From the NCBI GenBank assembly GCA_003427395.1, contig BFEA01000022.1, positions 2,990,256-3,019,538 on the forward strand: 29,283 nt of DNA. The letters are read 5' to 3'. Below are positions 1-10,500 of this stretch, piece by piece. This DNA comes from Chara braunii (lineage: Eukaryota > Streptophyta > Charophyceae > Charales > Characeae). Under the pieces are notes generated by a model. It was not told the DNA's origin and searched no databases. It worked only from the letters and a program-made list of their open reading frames with translations. How positions within the stretch are numbered: the stretch's first letter is position 1; every line of letters starts with the position of its first letter. Made by a program: the position numbers and the translations under genes.

Positions 1-394
1 CGTCGACACAAAGAGACAACTCAAGAAGGATACAGGGGGAGGGGGGATTCCGGTAACTGTTCACAATGGCAATAACTAGACAATCTGCCATTCAGCATAC
101 ATCTCCAACAGGAGATGTTATTTTTATTTTTGATGATTATCTAGTTGTTACAGACTTGACTAACAACATAGACAGCTGCAGACAGATTAGTTCTTTGCTG
201 CATTGCAATCTGTTCTAGGGTAATCTAAAAATAGATATGATATTTCCTGTAGGATCTGACATTAGTTATTACTATATCACCTAACTGTTTCTGTTCAGTC
301 CGACCGAAATTAGTTGTGATTCGTAATCGGTTGTGTGTCAGGCTAAGGTAGGATTCAGTGTGGATTCTAGTTTAGATCACACATACTGTAGCTC
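1..394 (+). other. Leader of Ty3/gypsy element, no 5' LTR recognised
   Basis: This AT-rich stretch lies upstream of the gag reading frame and has no convincing ORF. I could not find a copy of the 3' LTR sequence here, nor a TGG-starting primer-binding site matching a common tRNA 3' end such as initiator Met. The 5' LTR is therefore either outside the window or too diverged to see. Three perfect inverted repeats are visible: 99-106 with 111-118 (8 bp, 4-nt loop), 144-150 with 161-167 (7 bp, 10-nt loop), and 182-188 with 207-213 (7 bp, 18-nt loop). Assignment to the element rests on position only. Confidence 0.45.
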
Positions 395-2338
395 ATGAGT
401 GATGCAAGCACTAGTGAGGAGGAGTTGTTAGTGGACGACGGTAAGACTACTCGTGGAACTGCTCGCAGTCGACCTTTGACTTTCCTAGAGGTAGGTCCAG
501 GAGACGAGAGGAGACTGAGGAGAGAGGCTAGAGAGAGAGCAGCGGCAAGGAGAGCGAGGGTAGCTGAGGATAGTGCCAGGTCTAGGATTTCAGCTAGCAC
601 CGGTACAACCATGGCCACATCCTCTACCATGTCGCACGCTTCTTCACAAGCCACTTCGTCAAGAGTTAGTCAGAGTGGTTCTCAAGGGTCCATTAGCCAG
701 AGTGTTGGCTTGCGAGTCAGCCAGCAGACTCAACTCACTCCGGAGGATTATGAAATCCTTCAAGCAGAAGAACTTCAGGATGAGTTACAACGGCAATTGG
801 ATGAGGCAGCAGAGAGGAGAAGGAGAGCGATCATGAGGAAAGCTGGACTAGGTAGTAGAAGAGATGAGTTAGGCAGACTGGAAGCATTAGATGAGTCAAC
901 GCTTGACCCTGCGATACGAGCGCTGCGTAACTCGCTTCTTTGTGTGGCGGAAGCGCAGGCTGTCCAGCAGGAAGTGTTGGCTGAACTAATGGCAGGCCAG
1001 AAAGAGATTCTGGCTGCACTACGGGCTCCTCGTCCCATGATGAGGCAGCCTTAGTATGCTGTAGTTCCCCCTTCAGGTGCAGGTCCATCAATGACGCTGC
1101 CACCTGTAGGGCCTCCGTTTTCACCTATGTTTGGCATGCCCCCTCTAGGTGGTTTAGTAGCAACTAGTGGTCCGGTTCAGAGAGTCTCAGTCGTACCATC
1201 GACAACAGTGGTTACTACAGTCCCACTGTCAAGTCAGGCCGAGGTTAGTGTGCAACAGCCTGTTTCGGTGGCTATGCAGCCACTACAACAAGCCCCTGGG
1301 CCCATGCAGCCTATGCAGTGGATGCCCAAAATACCCTTGTTGAGTCCTAAGCCCTTCTCCGATGATAGGATGAAGGACGAGGATTTGGATACCTAGGTAA
1401 GGACGGTGTCTACTTATGTGAGGCATAAGCTTACCAGACCAGAGCAGGAAGTTGTTGTGGCTGCCTCCTTTTTAGAGGGGTCAGCAGCCCGTTGGTTGAA
1501 TGGCCTAGTGCAGCAGCAGGGCTACGGTCAGAACTTCGATGCCTGGGCCCAGGCCCAGACATTGGAACAGTTCGTACAGTTCGTGTACAACAGGTGGCAT
1601 GACCCGCAAGGGGCTCAAAAGGCCACTGACGCTATCAACAGTCTTTGTGCCAGACGGTACAAGAATGTTAGAGAGTTGACGGACAGTGTAGAACATCTGC
1701 TTGTGGTACCTGGTGTGCGCTACGACCAGCAGGTACTCCTCACGGATTACCTTAGATGTCTGCCTTCAGAGGTATGGACAAAGCTGGTAGATGAGGCTTA
1801 TGTCGATCAGCACAACTTCGCCTCTTTCAGCAAGAAAGCCTTAGACATAGAGGCTAAGTCGGGATCCGCGCATCAAAGTCAGGGCGGTGGTAGGAAGAAG
1901 AGACTACCCCAAGACTGGAAGAAGAAAGGTCAACTAATGTTCGTCGACCACGATGGTCAGGCGACAGAAATTGACGACTTCCCAGACCTTGGGGAGGAGA
2001 CAGAGCATGATGGGGCTAATGAGACTTCGGATGGGGGAGTAGCGGCACCCATCAAGGAAAAGGCTAGGGGGACTGAGAAAAAGAAGGTAGTACGGTCCAC
2101 GGGTCAGGGCGACCAAGGAACACCCGCATGGGTAAAACTTGGTTTAGAGTACGAGGTGTGGAGGGACCGAGTTGCTAGGGGCACGTGTATGAATTGTGGC
2201 AACTATGGCCACACGTCTAGAATGTGTCGAGGCAAGAAGGTCACGACGAGGGTAGCCTCACCAACGGTGGTGGGACTTTCTTCGAACTCTGGCGGTGCTT
2301 CTGCGAGCACTTCGCAGGGAAACACCTCGGGCCAGTAG
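395..2338 (+). pseudogene. gag: gag polyprotein (broken)
   Basis: This would be the structural protein that packages element RNA into cytoplasmic virus-like particles. One frame runs from ATG 395 to TAG 2336 (648 codons including the final stop), interrupted by TAG at 1052 and 1394. The N-terminal third is rich in Ser, Arg and Glu and looks like a coiled-coil or disordered region (about residues 110-150 are E/Q/R-rich). A Pro/Met/Gln-rich linker follows. The retrotransposon gag domain lies around 1400-1860, with the conserved pattern EGSAARWLNG then later LTDYLRCLP. A basic stretch follows, then a CCHC zinc knuckle CMNCGNYGHTSRMC at about 2190-2231. The stop at 1394 sits where a Trp codon is expected (DLDT-stop-VRTV) and the one at 1052 where Gln fits. 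Family assignment is firm; residue-level ancestry is inferred. Confidence 0.85.
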
Positions 2339-2856
2339 GAGTCTTAGCTGCCCTTACTCGCGTTGAAGTGGTAACGTTGCCTTCCCCACTTCAGGCGTTG
2401 GCCAAGGCTACTGACCCACGTATCGCCCGGCAAACACATTCAGACCCACCGACGCTCTGTTCGAGATATGTGTCTGAGGCCCTAGAATAGTTAGAGATTG
2501 AGTGGTCAGGGAAGGACCCCAGGGACTCTTGGGCGATGATTAGTAGAGGTCCAAAATGTGAACATTTCGTGGTAGAGGTTGATGTAGGTGGCCGCAAGGT
2601 TGGCGCCTTCGCAGACATAGGCTCTACACGGAACTTCATCAGTCGTGCTTGTGTGGATAGACTGCGCTTAGGGGACCAAGTGCAGCGGCTTAGCAGAACT
2701 GTAGCTTCTACGCTGGCCAACAAACACCAAATGTTGGTAAAAGACTATGTCAAGGACGTAGTATGTACCTTCTCCTACGAAGGAGGGAAAGTGAGCCATA
2801 AAATTTCCTTCGTGGTTAGCGACGAACTGCCTTTTGATATGCTCTTAGGCATGTAG
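2224..2856 (+). pseudogene. pol: pol N-terminus with aspartic protease (broken)
   Basis: Frame 1 opens inside the end of gag at about 2224 and carries the retropepsin-like domain at 2536-2856, which would cleave the Gag-Pol polyprotein. The active-site region reads FADIGSTRNFIS. The catalytic Asp is present, but the usual D-T/S-G triad is D-I-G, from codon ATA where ACA is expected. The flap and C-terminal part (DELPFDMLLGM) follow the family pattern before TAG 2854, which replaces the Gln-like position of the GMQ(W/Y)L motif. Another TAG at 2488 breaks the linker between gag and protease. The frame continues unchanged into RT. Confidence 0.75.
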
Positions 2857-3936
2857 TACCTCGAGGTCGCGCAACCTCAGTTTGACTGGGATAGGAAGGT
2901 GTTGATCCACAAATTGCCCAATGGTAGAACTGTTAGATTGCAGAAGTACAAAGCCAGCAGTCTAATAGAAAACTACGGGTGCATGTGTGCATCATCTTTC
3001 TATAACTATTATAAGCAGAATCGCCAGGAGGGCATGTACTTAGTCTTTGTCTCTGAAAAAGGGGAGGCTGTTAAATCAACCCCAGAGATAGAATCAGTCG
3101 TCGCACAATATTCCGACCTTTTTGAGGAGCCCACAGGCGTGGTAGAAAGGGAGGTTGTTCATGCAATAGAGGTTGTCCCAGGTAGTAAGGTGCCTAGAGG
3201 ACGAATCTATAGGATGTCTCCTGCGGAGTTAGATGAGCTTCGCCACCAGCTCAAGGAGCTCACTGAGAAGGGATGGATTCAGCCTAGTACCTCCCCTTAC
3301 GGCGCTCCAGTCCTATTCGTACCGAAGAAGGGAGGTACCTTGAGGATGTGCATTGACTATAGGGGCCTCAATGGCATCACTGTTAAGAACGCGGAGCCCC
3401 TACCCCGCATCGACGACCTCTTGGATAGAGTGCAGGGATGCCGGTACTTCACCAAGATAAATTTGAAGTCCGGATACCATCAAATTGCCATTAGGCCTGA
3501 GGATCAGCACAAAACCGCATTTTAGACCAGGTACGGTCTGTACGAGTTTGTGGTGATGCCCTTTGGACTATGCAATGCACCTGGTACGTTCCAGCACGCG
3601 ATGAACAAGATTTTTCATGACTACTTAGACAAGTTTATCGTCGTGTACCTCGACGATATTCTCATCTTTAGTAGGGCTGTAGAGGAGCACGCTGAGCACT
3701 TGAAAACAGTGTTAGGTCTCCTAAGACAGCACCAGTACAAGGTTAACTTGGAAAAATGCGAGTTTGGTCGCACCAAGATCTTGTACTTGGGTCATGAAAT
3801 CTCAGCAGATGGACTGAGGCCGGATGATGCCAAGGTGACCAGCATTTATGACTGGCCCAGACCTCGGACTGTTACTGAGGTCAGATCGTTTTTGGGGATG
3901 ATGGGCTACTATCGTCCGTTTTATGAAGAACTATAG
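2857..3936 (+). pseudogene. pol: Ty3/gypsy reverse transcriptase domain (broken)
   Basis: This is an RNA-dependent DNA polymerase domain in frame 1, from about 2857 to 3920. The thumb-side entry motif [17 protein letters not shown] is followed by the fingers block ([15 protein letters not shown], then [10 protein letters not shown]). Next come the palm segment ending in SGYHQIAI, the VMPFGLCNAPGTFQ block and the catalytic YLDD box (YLDDILIFS, near 3646-3672), all intact. TAG at 3523 interrupts it just before TRYG, where a Gln or Arg codon is normal. Near 3920 an extra T in a TTTT run shifts the frame by one. The frame-1 reading then ends at TAG 3934, while the true continuation runs in frame 2. 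Confidence 0.9.
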
Positions 3937-4663
3937 TATTATAGTTTCCCCATTAATGGATCTAACTCGTCTGGACACCCCTTGGGAGTGGACTGAAGAG
4001 TGTGAGGCAGCCTTCAGGAAACTGAAGTATGCCCTGACACACTATGAGGTTCTTAAACTTTTGGATCCTGATAAGCCATTTGTCGTGACCACAGACACCA
4101 ACCAATATGGTATAGGTGCGGTCCTTGCGCAAAATGAGGGGCCTAAGTTGAGACCTATCGAGTATATGAGTAAATGGATGCCATCTCAAAAACTAGCTAA
4201 GTCCACTTATGAGCGTGAGCTCTATGCCCTGTATAGAGCGCTGGTACATTGGAGACACTATCTCCTTGGCAAATTCTTCTATGTGAGATCTGACCATGAA
4301 ACCTTGCGCTGGATTAAGACACAGCAAGTCCTCTCTGACGCACTCAAGCGGTGGATTCAAGTGATAGACACGTATGACTATCAACTTGATCCCATCAAGG
4401 GAGAGTACAACAAGGTGGCTGACGCGTTATCTCGTCGGGCAGATTATCTGGGCGCACTAGTGACTGAATTTGACTTATCTAGCGACTTGACTCGATCATT
4501 GGTAGATGCATATCAGCAAGATCCAGTTATATATGAGATCATTCGTAGATTCCAAGCAAAGGACAAAAAAACTTTGGACGAATTTACGATGGTAAACGAC
4601 TTGCTGTTTCTTGAAAAGGCAGGGAATAAAAAATTGTGTGTTCTTTGTGTAGTTTATTTTTAG
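3920..4663 (+). pseudogene. pol: RNase H domain and RT connection (broken)
   Basis: After the frameshift near 3920 the polyprotein continues in frame 2 with the end of RT (SPLMDLTRLD) and the RNase H domain. RNase H degrades the RNA strand of the RNA:DNA hybrid during reverse transcription. Acidic positions are recognisable: TTDTNQYGIGAVLAQ (the first Asp; the usual D-A-S is D-T-N), then STYERELYAL (Glu) and VRSDHETLRWI (Asp). The tail KVADALSRR is typical of the RNase H end in this family. The frame-2 stop at 4661 lies just past another frameshift near 4640, because the integrase resumes in frame 1. Confidence 0.85.
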
Positions 4664-5634
4664 GAGAATGTCATGATGCAACGGGTCATTTTGGCTACAA
4701 AAAGACTTCAGCTAACCTAGTACAGAAGTTCTGGTGGCCCACCATGATGCAAGATGCAAAAAGGTATGTTGAAACCTGCCAGGTTTGCCAAAGGGACAAA
4801 CCTAGGACGCAGGCACCACTTGGGCTCATCAAGCCCTTGCCGATTCCTGAAGGACCTGGTCAGAGTGTGTCCATGGACTTCATGGATACTCTTGTGACCA
4901 GTAAGTCCGTCAAAAGGCACATCTTCGTAATAGTGGACCGCTTTACCAAGTATGCAAGACTGATCGCTATGCCAAAAACGGTTAAAACTGATTAGGTCAT
5001 CAAACTGTTTATGAATAATTGGGTACATGATTTCGGTTTGCCTACGTCTATCGTTAGTGATAGGGATGTGAGATTCACAAGTGAGCTGTGGCAGTCGACT
5101 GCTGAACAGATGGGCACAAAACTCCAAATGACCTCAGGGAATCACCCTGAGTCCAATGGCAGGCAGAACAGATGAACCGGGTAGTACAACACCTGCTTCG
5201 ACATTATATTAAGCCAAGTCAGGATGACTGGGACGAGAAGTTACTTCTGTCGCCAGCCTGTACAACAATGTTGTGCACAGTACTACCGGTATGACTCCCA
5301 ACCAGTTACATCTTGGTTGGAAGCCCAGAACTGCACTTGACTTTCTGCTACCAGAAAGACAACCCACTGCAGCACCTGGCAGCATAGACTTTGCTGTCAA
5401 ATATGAACAGATGCTGCAGCAGGCCGTTGAACATATTAGGAAGTCTCAGGATGCTATGATCGCATCTGAGAATAAACATAAGCGACCCTCTAACTTTCAG
5501 GTAGGTGATAGAGTCTGGGTAAAGTCATCTGAACTAGGTCAAGAGATGGGGATATCACGAAAACTGATGCCACAGTACTTTGGTCCCTGGGAGATCTTAG
5601 ACATTGGAGGGGATCAACCGATGGGTTTTCATAC
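4640..5634 (+). pseudogene. pol: Integrase (broken by TAG and three frameshifts)
   Basis: This domain would insert the cDNA into chromosomes. It starts with the HHCC zinc domain (GHFGYKKTSANLVQKFWWP, then CQVCQRDKP) at about 4665-4800. The DDE core follows: first Asp in SMDFMDTL near 4872-4895, second Asp in SIVSDRDVRF near 5050-5080, and the Glu expected in the NGQAE motif near 5158-5168. TAG at 4993 interrupts the core. One base is missing at about 5158, exactly at the catalytic Glu block, moving the reading to frame 0. A further shift near 5245 moves it to frame 2 (ASLYNN then STTGMTPNQL), and one near 5620 returns it to frame 1. The C-terminal SH3-like part (VGDRVWVKSSEL) is present at about 5500-5535. 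Confidence 0.85.
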
Positions 5635-5982
5635 GTGATTCGTATTCTTGCCCACTTACACACTTACCCTATGTTCCATGCCTCTAAGTTGGCACCATTT
5701 GCTGCTACTGACCAGTTTCCCTCAAGGAGGTCAATGCTGCCCCCAACCATGGATGGCGAGGTGGACATCGACCAGATCGTGGAGCATCGAGTAATGCCTG
5801 TTCCTCGACCATCAGGCAGAGGGCGCCCTTCTAAACCGAGAATGCAGTATCGTGTGAGTTTCAGACATCATCTGGATCCCAAGGAAGATCGCTGGTTCAC
5901 ACGAGAAGAACTTCTGAGAACAGCACCTCAAGTGATAGCGGGCTATGAAAGAGAACTGAAAGGAAAGATGCCTGCAGACTAA
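5635..5982 (+). pseudogene. pol: Integrase C-terminal chromodomain
   Basis: The last frame-1 segment begins with the integrase tail YPMFHASKLAPF. It continues into a chromodomain-like module with VDIDQIVEHR, then YRVSFRHHLDPKEDRWFTREEL. In chromoviruses this module steers integration to heterochromatin by binding histone marks. The reading ends at TAA 5980-5982. The spacer between the two halves of the chromodomain is enriched in Pro, Arg and Gly. No stop interrupts this part, so it is the best-preserved piece of pol. Confidence 0.8.
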
Positions 5983-6008
5983 GAGACTTCTTAAAGGACT
6001 AACGAAGT

Positions 6009-6022
6009 AAAGGAGGAGGGAA
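6009..6022 (+). promoter_or_regulatory. Polypurine tract of Ty3/gypsy element
   Basis: A run of 14 purines directly precedes a TG dinucleotide and follows the pol stop by 26 bp. This is the expected place and composition of the plus-strand DNA synthesis primer. It defines the likely start of the 3' LTR at 6023. Confidence 0.7.
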
Positions 6023-6592
6023 TGCGAGGATCTGGGTCCTCGGCAGGCCTAAGGGGCCCCGGTTGCAGTGGTGCCTGCCCTAAGTGAAGGCGGGCCTAAC
6101 TTATCACAAGAGGCCTTTGACTGTCAATTTCATATTTGGGGTACAGGCAATTGCGACGCGCCAGTTGATTGAAAGAAACACAGGCCGAGCAACAAAGACA
6201 TTTCCACGGCCTACCGGGCCTTTCCAAAGAATGCAGGCCCTGGNCGTGAATNGCAGCNTCATACACTGACAGTTGGGAGGCCCAACCGAACGAGGCCCAG
6301 TAGCTGCAGAGCAAAGGCAGCATCCTGGGGCCTTCCGGAAGCTTCTGGGCCCAGGCTAGTGCAGCGAGGCTGCGCGAGCAGGCCAGCTCTTTCCATAAAG
6401 GAAAGAGCTCTCCCCCGGCAGTGGAATTCGGTCACTTGCTGGCTGGCGGCAGCGCTGCTGGAGCAATAGCTCGCGGGCTGGCTGCTGGCACTGGGAGCAA
6501 GAGGCTGCGCACGTGCGATCGTGTGGTGAAGCAGGGCGCTGCTGAGGGCAGCGCCATAGCCAGCCTTCATAGCGGGCTGGGCTTGGATTCAC
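6023..6592 (+). repeat. Putative 3' LTR, hairpin-rich
   Basis: The block begins with TG after the polypurine tract and is GC-rich and non-coding. The end, placed at a CA near 6592, is tentative. It is packed with inverted repeats: 6025-6030 with 6037-6042; 6042-6048 with 6073-6079; 6324-6329 with 6350-6355; 6385-6394 with 6400-6409 (10 bp, loop ATAAA); a 10-bp palindrome at 6508-6517; and 6535-6542 with 6548-6555 (8 bp). The ATAAA loop at 6395-6399 is the best TATA-like candidate. Three single N bases (6244, 6252, 6258) mark uncertain sequence. Without a second LTR copy the identity is inferred from position. Confidence 0.55.
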
Positions 6593-6695
6593 AGTGAGGC
6601 GCAGGGGTGGTCTTCGGGTGTAAGAGAGGACATGCGTGGGTGTAAGGACAGGGAAGGGCGAAGGATGATGATGATGATGATGTGAGGGCACATAC

Positions 6696-6751
6696 CTTGT
6701 ATTGGCGATGGTCTGCATAAGGGCGACATCTTCAAGTACTTCGGGTTGCCG
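6696..6751 (-). other. Candidate cellular exon (minus strand), unidentified
   Basis: On the minus strand a 56-nt segment is preceded by TTGACATCAG (acceptor-like) and followed by GTATGT (donor-like). One frame of it reads RQPEVLEDVALMQTIANT with no stop, which looks protein-like. I do not recognise the protein. A second open frame over the same bases weakens the call, and there is no supporting neighbouring exon. It could equally be chance. Confidence 0.2.
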
Positions 6752-7140
6752 CTGATGTCAACAGTTTCATTGTCTACTAGTAGGCTGATCGTAGTTGTGT
6801 AGGAGTAGGCTGGGCGCTGAGCGCCAAGTAGGAGTGTGAAGGGACTGGACTCTTGTGTTGTGGCGGAGGGAGAACCTCTCCTTGACATTGGTTTTCAGTA
6901 CTAGGAACCTCCATTGGTGTATTATTGGTGCAATGCTGATCTCCGGACACAGTGTGACTATCTGGCTTTCAATGTGATGATGATGTAATCTGGAATTTGT
7001 CATCTCGCTGTTGCTTATTTTCCTTGCAACTATCTTGATTCACTCTTTTCGTAAACCTAAAATAGACAACCTGTGTTATTCCTGATCCCTAAACTCTGAA
7101 GCTTCTCTGAAAGGTAATCTCTATGAACTAATAAATTTTC

Positions 7141-7150
7141 CAGTCCGGTT

Positions 7151-7152
<2 letters not shown>
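7141..7152 (-). repeat. Left copy of possible target-site duplication of LINE-A
   Basis: CAGTCCGGTTCC lies one base before the poly(T). CAGTCTGGTTCC (one mismatch) lies at 14531-14542, just beyond the LINE-A 5' side. The right copy is also part of the LINE-B 3' untranslated region, which matches the LINE-C 3' region. A target-site duplication made by LINE-A inserting into LINE-B is therefore plausible but not proven. Confidence 0.4.
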
Positions 7153-7192
<40 letters not shown>

Positions 7193-7194
<2 letters not shown>

Positions 7195-7541
7195 ATGTTA
7201 CCTTGATTCCCGTACATTACCTATTCCCCTTCTGCCCTCCATTTACCATGAGTCTATGGCTGCATCTCCCTTTGTTACCATGCACCTCCTGTGTTACCTA
7301 TTCGGTTTCCTACCTTACCTCCCCTGAACTCTACACTCCCCCTGCTCCCCTCTGACTATGTCACTTTAAACCCTAAACCCTCCTTCCAACTCTTAGCCCT
7401 ACCCCCTCCTTTGACCTTTCTCATTTTCATTCTCCCTTATTTGTCCATCTCTCTTGAATTCTACAGTCTCTCTACTCCCTTCTGACAACATCCCTTTAAA
7501 CCCTGAATCCTTTTTTCGATTCTTAAACCCTATATTCCTCC
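7193..7541 (-). other. LINE-A 3' UTR with imperfect tandem repeat
   Basis: This is a pyrimidine-rich (plus strand) region between the ORF2 stop and the poly(A) tail. Two related units start at about 7325 and 7453 (period about 128 bp). Both contain a CTGAACTC/TTGAATTC-like start, then CTTTAAACCCT. The first unit includes AAACCCTAAACCC at about 7368-7380, identical to two turns of the plant telomere repeat and also a telo-box-like motif. No other feature seen. Confidence 0.6.
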
Positions 7542-10500
7542 CTATCCTCCTGACCTGATATCCTCCACACTCCCTCTCCATTTAAACACCAATTGTGCGC
7601 CGTGAATATTTGCTACTGCCCCTTGTCCTAGTACGTTCTGCTTGAATCGCTTCATGATCTCCTCCTCTTGCTCTGGCTGTTGTCGTGCCTGCCGCCTCAC
7701 CCTTTTCCACTGGGCCTTGAGATGCGTTTCAGTGAGCGTGAGGAAAATCTCCCTGGCCTCCTGCCTGTGCATTAATGTTCCCTCAATTGTGGCCTGGCAT
7801 CGACGCTTCCAAATGGTCCAGAGACCATATTGGCGTAACAACTGAAAGATATGCCTCTGAAAGGGTTGCCACTGCTTGGGCACCCCTACACCCAGCAGTA
7901 ATGCGATCTTTGAGCCCGGGAAGGCAATCCCAGCTACTTGACTCCAGATCCCTCTAGCTTCGTCCCACATCGCCACTGCCCCTGCGCACTCCAGCAGGCA
8001 ATGCAGCATTGTTTCTGGAATTCCTTCTTGGCATACCCTGCATATCTCACTTTCCACACTCCTCTGCCTATGACTTCTTCTTTCATTGAGCCAGACATTC
8101 ACTGGGAGCGCAACATGGGCTATTAGCCACTGCATACTCCTAACCTGACCCAGCCTTATGGTCCCTATGTTTGCCCAAGGAATTTTTGGCAATTGACCTC
8201 TGGGGACCCCCACTCTCTTCTCCCATCGGTTGAGCAGAGTCGATGTCATGGAATAAGATCGGTTCCTCAACCTGTACCCTATTCTTGTGGTGTAATGTAG
8301 AATGTTTATTCTCCTGGAAATCCTTGGTTGACCACTTCTGATGTTCCATGCCCATTCCGCCGGGTCTACTTCCAGTTCCTCAATTGCCACTGTTGAATTG
8401 TACACCGTAAACTCCTTTGTCTCTATCACTCTCACCTTCGTCAAATACTGTTTAAGAATGTTCAACTGTGCTTTGGTCGTCATATCTAGTTGGGACGTGG
8501 TGTTGCGCGGCTGAAGTATATCGTACTTATCCGGTATTAGCCAATCGGGCCTGGAGTTTTCCATGCTCCAAACTCTGAAGACCTCTTTGGGTTCGTTTAC
8601 ATCTTCCCATGTGGCCCAATCCCCCATGCCCCATTGTTTTCCGACCAGCAGCAGCTGCTTCCATGCTTGCGGTATGGCTTCTATGATCGTTCCCAGATTT
8701 TTCTGCAACTTGTGACATCCTTTCAGTTGTCTCCTCAGTTCTGCAACCGTTTTCCATCTCCTTTCCCCTTCTTCCCAGAGGTGCTTGACCTGCCATACCC
8801 CATGCTCCAACCATCTACCCCACCTTGTGTCTGTCCTTGAAAGTGTCAACGGTTTTCCTTGTCCATCTTGAATGTGTGCATTGCAGAATAATGGTTGTCT
8901 GAGCACTTCTTCCCTTGTTTTAGGCTCTCTAACTCTTGCAGGGAAGACCTCCTTCCATAACTTTATGAGCTGCACCCAATATGAAGGATTTCGAGCTTCC
9001 TCCTCTTGTACTTCATTGTTCTCTTCCCTGATACCTACCTTTGCCCAATTGCTACACATAATCCAGAACTGCCCCGACATGTTACTTGGCGTTTTATACC
9101 TTGCTACTTGTCTTATCTTTTCTAACACTAATGATGTCCATGATAACCTAGGTTGCGAAATTAACTTTACGACCCATTTAGTTTGAAGCGCTTTCGGTTG
9201 TAAGCCCGGATCCAGTACCCCCAGGCCTCCCTGCTGCTTGGGCCTAGTTACATGCTTCCAAGCAACCTTAGATATGAAATGGTCAGTGCGAGGTTTAGCT
9301 GTCCACAGATACGCCACCGCTCTTCTTCTCAATAGGATTGACGTAGCTTTTGGTGGAGTCCATATTGACCCAGCATACCACATCATAGAGAAAATGGATG
9401 CATTGAGTATCAGTGCCCTCCCGTATATTGATGTATATATAGCCGACCATGCTCCTAGTTTTGCGAGGATCTTTGACATTAGATCCGCTGCCATGGAATA
9501 ATGTGTTCCTCCTGTTATTTTGATCCCTAGGTATCTGAGCGGAACCTGGGGTGTTATCCACTGCAGACCCTCCGGACTGTTGAAGGGGAGTGGGTTTTCT
9601 TACTCTTGCTCTGTCAACCACCACCCCACTATTTTTTGCCAATTGACCTTCATTTTTGACCCGAGCTGGAAGGCCTCCATTGCTCTTGTTAGCGCCTGAA
9701 AGGAGGAGTCCGAAGCTCTAATTATTACTGTTAAGTCATCTGCAAACAAAATTGTAGTAGGAAGATCTATCCTGTGTCCTTGCTGATCCGGTGGTGATAT
9801 GAGTCTCTGTATTGATGGGTCTTTTCGTAGGAAGAAGGCTACTACCTCCATTATGAAAAGGAAAATAGGAGTAGCGAGAGGATTTCCTTGTCTAACCGAC
9901 CTTGACATTGTGTAGGTCGGGGATAGATGGCCATTAACCTGTACATGTCCCTGTGCATGATTGTAGAGAACTCTTATCCATTTCCTAAAGTTCGGGCCCA
10001 CCCCCATCTTTTTCGTGCATTGCTGCAGGAATGGCCAGCTTACCTGATCATACGCTTTTTCGAAATCGAAAAACAATATTGCAGCGTTAATTCTCTTATC
10101 CCTTATGTATCGGACTGTTTCTGTTAGAGTCATAACATTATCCAAATTAAACCTTCCTGGAATAAAACCCGTTTGATCTATATGAAAACAGTTGGCTGTA
10201 ATGGTCGATAGGCGATTGGCTAGAACCTTAGCTACAATCTTGTGCGTGAGGGTTAACAAGGTTAGTGGCCTGTAATTGGGTATATCCGACGGACTTCCCT
10301 TCTTATAGAGAAGCGTAACTAATCCTGTTGCTGGCTCCTTCCCTATTCCCTCCTCTTGCCATGCTTGCTCTAGAAAGGCCAAGTATTCCTCTCCCAGTAT
10401 CGGCCAGAACTCCAACCAGAATTCTCTTGTAAGCCCATCTTTCCCTGGGAGTTTATTTGGGGCCATGGACCATAATGCTTCCCATAACTCTTCTTGCGTT

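Larger units (their letters stand above)
395..6592 (+). mobile_element. Degenerate Ty3/gypsy chromovirus LTR retrotransposon
   Basis: The order gag, protease, reverse transcriptase, RNase H, integrase, chromodomain, polypurine tract and 3' LTR is that of a Ty3/gypsy chromovirus (Metaviridae). Gag is in frame 2 and pol begins in frame 1, so pol would normally be reached by a -1 frameshift in the gag-pol overlap. The copy is dead. In-frame TAG codons lie at 1052, 1394, 2488, 2854, 3523 and 4993, and frameshifts near 3920, 4640, 5158, 5245 and 5620. No TAA or TGA interrupts the coding frames. Catalytic motifs are mostly still legible, so the insertion is not ancient. The 5' boundary is not defined. 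The 3' boundary at about 6592 is approximate. Confidence 0.9.
6593..7153. other. Unassigned intergenic DNA between Ty3 element and LINE-A
   Basis: No recognisable gene or transposon domain. It contains a short ATG/GAT trinucleotide run near 6665-6682, a 10-bp palindrome at 6774-6783 and a tight inverted repeat at 6813-6825. A possible minus-strand exon is listed separately. The right edge is the poly(T) of LINE-A. Confidence 0.6.

Noticed and set aside
1-366. 5' LTR of the Ty3 element
   Set aside because: No sequence match to the 3' LTR block and no primer-binding site recognised.
1052-4995. TAG read as Gln (non-standard genetic code)
   Set aside because: One TAG stands for Trp rather than Gln, the LINEs are also broken by TAA and TGA, and frameshifts are present. 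Decay through C-to-T change explains the data better.
7368-7380. Interstitial telomere array
   Set aside because: Only two turns of the AAACCCT motif, within a LINE 3' UTR; too short to be a telomere remnant.
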